Source: Streptomyces griseofuscus
GTDB lineage: Bacteria; Actinomycetota; Actinomycetes; Streptomycetales; Streptomycetaceae
Length of the DNA stretch: 64,000 bases
NCBI RefSeq assembly: GCF_014673495.1
Contig: NZ_CP051006.1
Location: 5,642,001 to 5,706,000 of the forward strand
Reading direction: 5' to 3'
Shown here: positions 55,783 to 61,050 of the stretch, in pieces
Position numbering within the stretch: position 1 is the stretch's first letter
How the letters are laid out: every line of letters begins with the position of its first letter
Notes under the pieces: generated by a model
Databases searched by the model: none
What the model was told of the DNA's origin: nothing
What the model saw: only the letters and a program-made list of their open reading frames with translations
Made by a program: the position numbers and the translations under genes

Positions 55783-55950
55783 ATGGAGCACCACCCCGCA
55801 GCCGCCCGGCTGACCGAGGCCGCAGCGAGCGCCGCCCAGCAGCAGGGGGGCGGAGGAGACCTGCTCCGCATCGTGCTGATCGTGATGTTCCTGGGCTGCG
55901 CGCTGACCGCCTGGTTCCTGCTGCGCGGCTACAAGCAGAAGGACGACTGA
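55783..55950 (+). CDS. 55-residue single-pass membrane protein
   Basis: MEHHPAAARLTEAAASAAQQ, a QGGGGD linker, then LLRIVLIVMFLGCALTAWFL and a basic end RGYKQKDD. One C-terminal transmembrane helix, N-terminal helix outside the membrane. ATG 55783 is chosen for AAGGAG at 55769-55774; GTG 55750 is also in frame. Unknown function; it is followed by another tiny membrane protein. Confidence 0.7.
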   Translation: MEHHPAAARLTEAAASAAQQQGGGGDLLRIVLIVMFLGCALTAWFLLRGYKQKDD

Positions 55951-56081
55951 GGAGCGGTGGGAGTTCCCCGCCCCGGCCCCCGCGCTTCCCAACGGCGGAG
56001 TCGGCGTGATCGCCGAAGGACCGCCCGCATACGATGAGTCGACGTCTTTATCCCGCCCACACGCGATAGGTCCTGTCGAAG

Positions 56082-56237
56082 ATGATGCTCACCAGCGCCG
56101 CAGCCCCGCTGATCTCCCTCGCCGCCGAAGAGGGCGGCCACCACGACAGCCTGAACCCCGCCGTCACCGGCGGCGCCGCCTTCATCATCCTGCTTCTCCT
56201 GCTGTGGATCACCACCCGCTTCAACCGCGACCGCTGA
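56082..56237 (+). CDS. 51-residue single-pass membrane protein
   Basis: A short ORF: MMLTSAAAPLISLAAEEGGH, then HDSLNPAVTGGAAFIILLLL and LWITTRFNRDR. One transmembrane helix (AAFIILLLLLWITT) with a basic cytoplasmic end; the first 16 residues could act as a second hydrophobic segment. Codon bias is excellent. ATG 56082 (or 56085). No function recognised; position before nadD is typical for a small Streptomyces protein. Confidence 0.68.
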   Translation: MMLTSAAAPLISLAAEEGGHHDSLNPAVTGGAAFIILLLLLWITTRFNRDR

Positions 56238-56279
56238 GCCGGGGGACCGGCCCCGGCCGGACGCCGAGGACCGGGCCGG

Positions 56280-56285
56280 TAGGGT
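56280..56285 (+). promoter_or_regulatory. nadD -10 element
   Basis: TAGGGT, 8 nt before ATG 56294; leaderless or near-leaderless start. Confidence 0.45.
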
Positions 56286-56293
56286 CTGCACGC

Positions 56294-56995
56294 ATGGGAG
56301 AGCAGGACATGCCTACCGGTCCGGCGCACGATGGCGCCGCCGACGCCGACATGACCGACCAGCCGCAGTACCGCAGGCACCGGCCGGGCCACGGCCCCGC
56401 CCGCACCGGCAAGCGGCGCCTGGGCGTCATGGGCGGCACCTTCGACCCGATCCACCACGGGCACCTCGTGGCGGCCAGCGAGGTCGCCGCGCAGTTCCAG
56501 CTGGACGAGGTGGTGTTCGTCCCCACCGGCCAGCCGTGGCAGAAGTCCCACCGCCTGGTCTCCCCGGCCGAGGACCGCTATCTGATGACGGTCATCGCCA
56601 CCGCCGAGAACCCGCAGTTCTCCGTCAGCCGTATCGACATCGACCGCGGCGGCCCCACCTACACCGTGGACACCCTGCGCGACCTGCGCGCCCTCAACCC
56701 GGACACCGACCTGTTCTTCATCACCGGTGCCGACGCCCTCGCCCAGCTGCTGACCTGGCGCGACAGCAAGGAGCTGTTCTCCCTCTCGCACTTCATCGGC
56801 GTCACCCGGCCCGGCCACCACCTCAGCAACCCGGGACTGCCGGAGGACGGCGTCTCGTTGGTCGAGGTTCCGGCGCTCGCCATTTCCTCCACAGACTGCC
56901 GTGCGAGAGTCGCCAAGGGCGACCCCATCTGGTACATGGTGCCGGACGGAGTCGTGCGCTACATCGACAAGCGCGAGCTGTACCGCGGCGAGTGA
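56294..56995 (+). CDS. nadD: Nicotinate-nucleotide adenylyltransferase
   Basis: A 233-residue enzyme of NAD synthesis that joins nicotinate mononucleotide and ATP. Motifs: GVMGGTFDPIHHGHLVAASE (residues about 45-64) and the C-terminal SSTDCRARVAKGDPIWYMVP (ISSTxxR type). The first 40 residues are a hydrophilic, His/Pro-rich extension typical of Streptomyces. ATG 56294 fits the promoter; ATG 56309 has GAGAGCAGGA and is a fair alternative. It is 16 nt upstream of the LytR_C protein gene, followed by rsfS. Confidence 0.96.
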   Translation: MGEQDMPTGPAHDGAADADMTDQPQYRRHRPGHGPARTGKRRLGVMGGTFDPIHHGHLVAASEVAAQFQLDEVVFVPTGQPWQKSHRLVSPAEDRYLMTVIATAENPQFSVSRIDIDRGGPTYTVDTLRDLRALNPDTDLFFITGADALAQLLTWRDSKELFSLSHFIGVTRPGHHLSNPGLPEDGVSLVEVPALAISSTDCRARVAKGDPIWYMVPDGVVRYIDKRELYRGE

Positions 56996-57011
56996 GCCGA
57001 GAGGGGCACCG

Positions 57012-58820
57012 GTGAACGACCGATACGACGCGGGACAGTACGAGATCGTCGGCTACGACGAGTACGGACAGCCCGTCTACCGCCAGGTTCCGGCGCAGCA
57101 GGCCCCGGGCGGCCCCGGGCCCGGGGCCGGGACCTACGACCCCTATGCCCAGCAGCAGGGATACGGCTACGACCCCTACGGCACCGGCACCTCTCAGCCG
57201 GCGCACCCGTACGGGTCGTACGGCACCGGGCAGCAGCCGCAGGTCCCGTCGTACCCCTCGGCCGACGGCTACTCCGACAACGATGGCTACCACGGCAACG
57301 ACGGCTACGGCGGTTACGACCCCTACGGGACCCAGGGCCAGGGGCACGGGGGGAATTCCGGGCATTCCGGGTACGACCCCTACGGGCAGGCCGCGAGCAG
57401 CGGGCAGCAGCCCCGGGTCGCCGAGCAGACCGCGCACATCCCCCAGCAGGCGCGCCCCCAGGACCCGCCCCGGCACAACCCCTACGCGGAACTCGCGAGC
57501 GACGACGGGGACGACGCCGCCGACAGGCACGCGGACGGCGAACCGGACTACCGCACCGAGCAGTTCGCGTTCGTGGAGGAGCCGGACGGCGACTCCGATG
57601 ACGTCATCGACTGGCTGACGTTCACCGAGAACCGCACCGAGCGCCGCGAGGAGGCCCGCCGCCGCGCCCGCAGTCGGCTCGTCGCCCTCGGCGTCGTCCT
57701 CGCCCTGGTCGCGGCCGGCGGCGTCGGCTACCTCTGGTACGCCGGGAAGCTGCCCTTCCTGTCCTCCTCCGGCGGCGGCGGGGGCGCGGCCGTGGCGGCC
57801 GGCGCCCAGAAGCGCGATGTGATCGTCGTCCATCTGCACAACACCGGCAAACGCGGCACCTCCACCGTGCTGCTGGTCGACAACACCACCACCAAGCGGG
57901 GCAGCACCGTCCTGCTGCCCAACTCCCTGGCGCTGACCGACGACGACGGTTCCACCACGACCCTCGCCAAGTCGGTGGACGAGGACGGCTCCTCCGGCAC
58001 CCGCGACCAGCTGGACACCGTCCTCGGCACCAGCATCCAGGGCACCTGGCGTCTGGACACGCCCTACTTGCAGAACCTGGTCGACCTCGTCGGCAACATC
58101 GACATGGACACCAATGTCGCCGTGCCAGACCCGGACGCCAAGAAGAAGGGCGCCGAGCCGCTCGTCGCCAAGGGCAGCGATCAGACCCTCAGCGGCAAGA
58201 TGGCCGTCGCCTACGCCACCTACCGGGCCCCGGGCGAGTCGGAGAACGCCCAGCTGGAGCGGTTCGGGCAGGTCATGCAGGGCGTGCTGCGCAAGATCTC
58301 GACCGACGCCTCGGACGCCACGGTCACCGTGCAGAGCCTCGCGCAGATCCTCGACCCCTCGCTCACCGACAAGGACCTCGGCACCTTCCTGGCCAAGCTC
58401 GCCGGCCTCGCCAAGGAGGGCGACTACAGGACGGCTCTCCTGCCGGTGCAGCCGGACGGCACGCTCACCGCCCGGACCAGCGACAGCGTGGTCAAGGACA
58501 TCCTCGGCGGCACCGCCAAGAGCCCCGACGCCGGCAGCGCGGTCCGGGTCTCGGTGCAGAACGCCACCGGCGTCAAGGACGACACCGAGCAGGCCCGCGT
58601 GGTGCTCCTGAACGGCGGCTTCACCTTCCTGGAGGGCGGCAGCGGCGGCAGCCGGGCGACCTCGGAGGTCGTCTACCAGGACGCCTCGGACAAGCAGAAC
58701 GCCACCGAGGTCGCCAAGACCCTCGGCCTGCCCGCGGGCTCCGTCACCAAGGGCTCGGTCTCCTCGGGCGCCGATGTCTCGGTGGTCCTGGGCCAGGACT
58801 ACAAGCCGTCCGGCTCCTGA
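57012..58820 (+). CDS. LytR/LCP-type membrane protein with LytR_C domain and YDPYG-repeat N-terminus
   Basis: A 602-residue protein. Residues 1-150 are rich in Tyr, Gly, Gln and Pro, with repeats of Y-D-P-Y-G and Y-G-Q; 150-220 are acidic; a membrane helix is at about 222-245 (SRLVALGVVLALVAAGGVGY). The exterior region 265-490 is LCP-like but diverged: the usual cap with R-S-D-T-M and the SIPRD motif are replaced by KRDVIVVHLHN and LPNSLALTDD, so transferase activity is uncertain. A LytR_C domain follows (about 510-600: AVRVSVQNATGVKDDTEQAR). From memory it matches SCO2578, reported with spore-wall polymer attachment. GTG 57012 follows GAGGGG. Confidence 0.85.
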   Translation: MNDRYDAGQYEIVGYDEYGQPVYRQVPAQQAPGGPGPGAGTYDPYAQQQGYGYDPYGTGTSQPAHPYGSYGTGQQPQVPSYPSADGYSDNDGYHGNDGYGGYDPYGTQGQGHGGNSGHSGYDPYGQAASSGQQPRVAEQTAHIPQQARPQDPPRHNPYAELASDDGDDAADRHADGEPDYRTEQFAFVEEPDGDSDDVIDWLTFTENRTERREEARRRARSRLVALGVVLALVAAGGVGYLWYAGKLPFLSSSGGGGGAAVAAGAQKRDVIVVHLHNTGKRGTSTVLLVDNTTTKRGSTVLLPNSLALTDDDGSTTTLAKSVDEDGSSGTRDQLDTVLGTSIQGTWRLDTPYLQNLVDLVGNIDMDTNVAVPDPDAKKKGAEPLVAKGSDQTLSGKMAVAYATYRAPGESENAQLERFGQVMQGVLRKISTDASDATVTVQSLAQILDPSLTDKDLGTFLAKLAGLAKEGDYRTALLPVQPDGTLTARTSDSVVKDILGGTAKSPDAGSAVRVSVQNATGVKDDTEQARVVLLNGGFTFLEGGSGGSRATSEVVYQDASDKQNATEVAKTLGLPAGSVTKGSVSSGADVSVVLGQDYKPSGS

Positions 58821-58953
58821 GCGCACGCCGGGGCGCCTTCCGTGAGCCGCTGCTCGCGGGGGGCGCCCTTGGCGATGCCGTTAATCACGTGGGGTGCCCC
58901 CGGCGGTCCGTGAGACCCTTGAGGTTCAGTGCCCGCCGACGGAAAGCCACGCA

Positions 58954-59397
58954 GTGACCGCCACCGATCGTTCCCTTGAGCTCATCCACACCGCCGCCCA
59001 GGCGGCTGCCGACAAGCTCGCCCATGACGTCATCGCCTACGACGTCAGCGACGTCCTGTCGATCACGGACGCCTTCCTGCTCGCTTCCGCGCCGAACGAC
59101 CGCCAGGTCAAGGCCATCGTCGACGAGATCGAGGAGCGCCTCCAGAAGGAGCTCGGCGCCAAGCCGGTGCGCCGCGAGGGCGACCGCGACGCCCGCTGGA
59201 TCCTGCTCGACTACGTCGACATCGTGGTCCATGTCCAGCACAGCGAGGAGCGTGTCTTCTACGCCCTGGAGCGGCTGTGGAAGGACTGCCCCGAGCTGGA
59301 GCTGCCGGCCGACGCCAAGGCCACCCGCGGCAAGGGCGAGGAGCACGCCAAGCTCCTGGAGTCCGAGGCCGACGGGGAGCCGGGCGGGCAGTGGTGA
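58954..59397 (+). CDS. rsfS: Ribosome silencing factor RsfS
   Basis: A 147-residue RsfS/Iojap-family protein. Core AYDVSDVLSITDAFLLASAP, VRREGDRDARWILLDYVDIV and VHVQHSEERVFYALERLW. It binds ribosomal protein L14 and blocks subunit joining during starvation. A 35-residue charged tail (KATRGKGEEHAKLLESEADG) is added. GTG 58954 follows GGAAAG. Its TGA overlaps the ATG of the phosphatase gene by one base, so the two are coupled. Order nadD-(LytR_C)-rsfS-phosphatase resembles M. tuberculosis Rv2421c-Rv2420c-Rv2419c. Confidence 0.96.
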   Translation: MTATDRSLELIHTAAQAAADKLAHDVIAYDVSDVLSITDAFLLASAPNDRQVKAIVDEIEERLQKELGAKPVRREGDRDARWILLDYVDIVVHVQHSEERVFYALERLWKDCPELELPADAKATRGKGEEHAKLLESEADGEPGGQW

Positions 59398-60065
59398 TGA
59401 GCGCCACCGGTGAGGTGACCGACCGCCGGGACCGCGGCCGCCGCGTCATCCTGTGGCGGCACGGCCAGACCTCGTGGAACGTGGAGCGCCGCTTCCAGGG
59501 CAGCACCGATGTGCCGCTGACCGAGACCGGTGTCGGGCAGGCCCGCCGCGCCGCCCGGCTGCTGGCCTCCCTGCGCCCCGACGCGATCGTCTCCTCGGAC
59601 CTGGCGCGGGCCGCTGACACGGCCGCCGAGCTGGCCGCCCTCACCGGTCTCGACGTCACCCGCGAGGAGGGCCTGCGGGAGACCTACGCGGGCGTCTGGC
59701 AGGGGCTGACGCACGCGGAGATCATCGCCCGCCACGGCGACGAGTACGCCGCCTGGAAGCGCGGTGAGGCGATCCGCCGCGGCGGGGGCGAACTGGAGAC
59801 CGAGGTCGCCGACCGGGCCGCGCCCGTCGTCCTGCGGCATGTGGAGAAGCTGCCGGTGGACGGCACCCTGGTGGTCGTCAGCCACGGCGGCACCATCCGC
59901 ACCACCATCGGCCGGCTGCTCGGCCTCCAGGCCCCGCACTGGGAGAGCCTCGGCGGCCTCTCCAACTGCTGCTGGTCCGTGCTGGGCGAGGGCGCGCGCG
60001 GCTGGCGCCTGCTGGAGCACAACGCGGGCACCCTCCCCGAGCCGGTCCTCGGCGACGACGACTGA
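59397..60065 (+). CDS. Histidine-phosphatase family protein (GpgP-like by position)
   Basis: A 222-residue phosphoglycerate-mutase-like phosphatase. Catalytic RHG in VILWRHGQTSWNVERRFQGS (residues about 21-30), the acid/base region EGLRETYAGVWQGLTH, and the second catalytic His in VVVSHGGTIRTTIGRL. Position right after rsfS matches mycobacterial gpgP (Rv2419c, glucosyl-3-phosphoglycerate phosphatase), so that role is a reasonable guess, but related paralogs act on other phosphates. ATG 59397 overlaps the rsfS stop. Confidence 0.9.
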   Translation: MSATGEVTDRRDRGRRVILWRHGQTSWNVERRFQGSTDVPLTETGVGQARRAARLLASLRPDAIVSSDLARAADTAAELAALTGLDVTREEGLRETYAGVWQGLTHAEIIARHGDEYAAWKRGEAIRRGGGELETEVADRAAPVVLRHVEKLPVDGTLVVVSHGGTIRTTIGRLLGLQAPHWESLGGLSNCCWSVLGEGARGWRLLEHNAGTLPEPVLGDDD

Positions 60066-60162
60066 GCCCGCGGCGGCGCCGCACACCCCGGATTTCACTT
60101 TCCGGCAGGTCACAGGCTAAAGTTCTTCTTGTTCGCCCCGCCGAGCGGGAAGAACACAGCAA

Positions 60163-60235
60163 GGGGCTATAGCTCAGTTGGTAGAGCGCCTGCATGGCAT
60201 GCAGGAGGTCAGGAGTTCAATTCTCCTTAGCTCCA
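60163..60235 (+). tRNA. tRNA-Ala(GGC), copy 1
   Basis: Acceptor GGGGCTA/TAGCTCC, D-arm AGCTCAGTTGGTAGAGC, anticodon stem CTGC/GCAG with loop ATGGCAT (anticodon GGC), T-arm AGGAGTTCAATTCTCCT. No encoded CCA. Identical to copy 2 at 60728. Confidence 0.97.
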
Positions 60236-60241
60236 CAGGAG

Positions 60242-60275
60242 GAAGATCCCGTCCCCGTCAGGGGGCGGGATCTTC
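60242..60275 (+). terminator. Terminator after tRNA-Ala copy 1
   Basis: GAAGATCCCG / CGGGATCTTC with an inner CCCC/GGGG pair, followed by TGTTTGTG. Confidence 0.82.
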
Positions 60276-60368
60276 TGTTTGTGCTACTGAAGCGTCGCTG
60301 ACCGTGTCGGTCCCCTCATGGCAGAATCGGACGGCCGGAAGGGGGTGCGGTCCGACGGGAGCTGATCG

Positions 60369-60602
60369 ATGGGTGCACACAGGCGGAAGTGCGACTGGTG
60401 CGGCAGCGGTACGCCCATCGTGCGCGACATGGAGCCGGTCAACGCCGACTACCAGTACTGGTGCGAGGAATGCGCGCGGGCGCTGATCATAAAAGGCGAC
60501 CCCATCGAGACGTACCGGGAGCTGGAGGGCGAGCCGATCTACGGCCGCCTCCTGGAGGAGCACTGCACCCTCAAGCGGTTCTACTCCTTCGTCGCCGCCT
60601 GA
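60369..60602 (+). CDS. Small zinc-ribbon protein between two tRNA-Ala genes
   Basis: A 77-residue protein: MGAHRRKCDWCGSGTPIVRD, then MEPVNADYQYWCEECARALI. Two CxxC pairs (CDWC and CEEC, 23 residues apart) form a zinc ribbon; an acidic amphipathic region follows (YRELEGEPIYGRLLEEHCTL) with one more Cys. ATG 60369 is preceded by GGAGCTGATCG. It is a conserved Streptomyces type without known function; nucleic-acid binding is possible. Confidence 0.72.
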   Translation: MGAHRRKCDWCGSGTPIVRDMEPVNADYQYWCEECARALIIKGDPIETYRELEGEPIYGRLLEEHCTLKRFYSFVAA

Positions 60603-60628
60603 GTCGATCATCATAGAAACGGACATTC

Positions 60629-60644
60629 GCGACCAATTGGTCGC
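60629..60644. promoter_or_regulatory. 16-bp perfect palindrome upstream of a tRNA-Ala promoter
   Basis: GCGACCAATTGGTCGC, 13 bp upstream of the -35 element of tRNA-Ala copy 2 and 26 bp after the zinc-ribbon gene. Could be an operator or a short terminator. Confidence 0.55.
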
Positions 60645-60657
60645 AGTGGAAACCGAT

Positions 60658-60686
60658 TTGGCGCTCCGCCCCCGTGCCTGTAATGT
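60658..60686 (+). promoter_or_regulatory. Promoter of tRNA-Ala copy 2
   Basis: -35 TTGGCG, 17-bp spacer ending TG, -10 TAATGT. The -10 lies 41 nt before the mature tRNA. Well-formed vegetative (HrdB-type) promoter. Confidence 0.72.
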
Positions 60687-60727
60687 TTACGACGTCGCCG
60701 GGGGAACCGGGCGGAGAAACAAAACAA

Positions 60728-60800
60728 GGGGCTATAGCTCAGTTGGTAGAGCGCCTGCATGGCATGCAGGAGGTCAGGAGTTCAATTCTCCTTAGCTCCA
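60728..60800 (+). tRNA. tRNA-Ala(GGC), copy 2
   Basis: Base-for-base the same as copy 1, including two or more flanking bases on each side (CAA before; CAG after). Anticodon GGC, no encoded CCA. Confidence 0.97.
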
Positions 60801-60807
60801 CAGAAGT

Positions 60808-60843
60808 CGAGAGCGGACCATCCGGAAGGATGGTCCGCTCTCG
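60808..60843 (+). terminator. Terminator after tRNA-Ala copy 2
   Basis: CGAGAGCGGACCATCC / GGATGGTCCGCTCTCG, 16-bp perfect stem with a GGAA tetraloop. Confidence 0.88.
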
Positions 60844-60885
60844 GCCCATTTGTGCCCTGTGTCCCCGTCGGATCGACGCCTGCGG

Positions 60886-60891
60886 TACCCT
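60886..60891 (+). promoter_or_regulatory. -10 element of the leuS leader
   Basis: TACCCT, 7 nt before the ATG of the leader peptide, so the transcript is predicted to begin at that ATG. Confidence 0.55.
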
Positions 60892-60898
60892 AGGCGCC

Positions 60899-60937
60899 AT
60901 GCGTGCCGTACGCCTTCTGCTTAGCGGGCCGCGCTGA
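60899..60937 (+). CDS. Leucine leader peptide of leuS (12 residues)
   Basis: MRAVRLLLSGPR followed by TGA. Three successive Leu codons, CTT CTG CTT, include two CTT codons that are very rare in Streptomyces. It lies directly after a TACCCT -10 element (leaderless) and is followed by alternative stems and a T-tailed terminator before leuS. Role: sense charged tRNA-Leu through ribosome stalling. Confidence 0.78.
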   Translation: MRAVRLLLSGPR

Positions 60938-60940
60938 TCA

Positions 60941-61009
60941 GTACCGACCCCGGTGGTACCCGTGAGGTCGGCATCGGCGCGGCGTCCCCTCCTGCGTGAG
61001 GGGATTTTT
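60941..61009 (+). promoter_or_regulatory. leuS transcription attenuator
   Basis: Contains pairing segments GTACC (60941) / GGTAC (60955) and CCGACC (60944) / GGTCGG (60966), then the terminator stem TCCCCTC (60985-60991) / GAGGGGA (60998-61004) followed by TTTTT. The GACCCCGG stretch at 60946-60953 could instead pair with GAGGGG as antiterminator. Such a T-tailed terminator directly before a coding region is rare in this genome. Confidence 0.72.
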
Positions 61010-61050
61010 CATTTCTGCTGGCAGAGACGATCGATGGAGCTTTGAGGATC

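Noticed and set aside
60163..60800. Duplicated tRNA-Ala considered as att sites of an integrated element
   Set aside because: Only a 77-residue protein lies between, with no integrase, excisionase or mobility gene.
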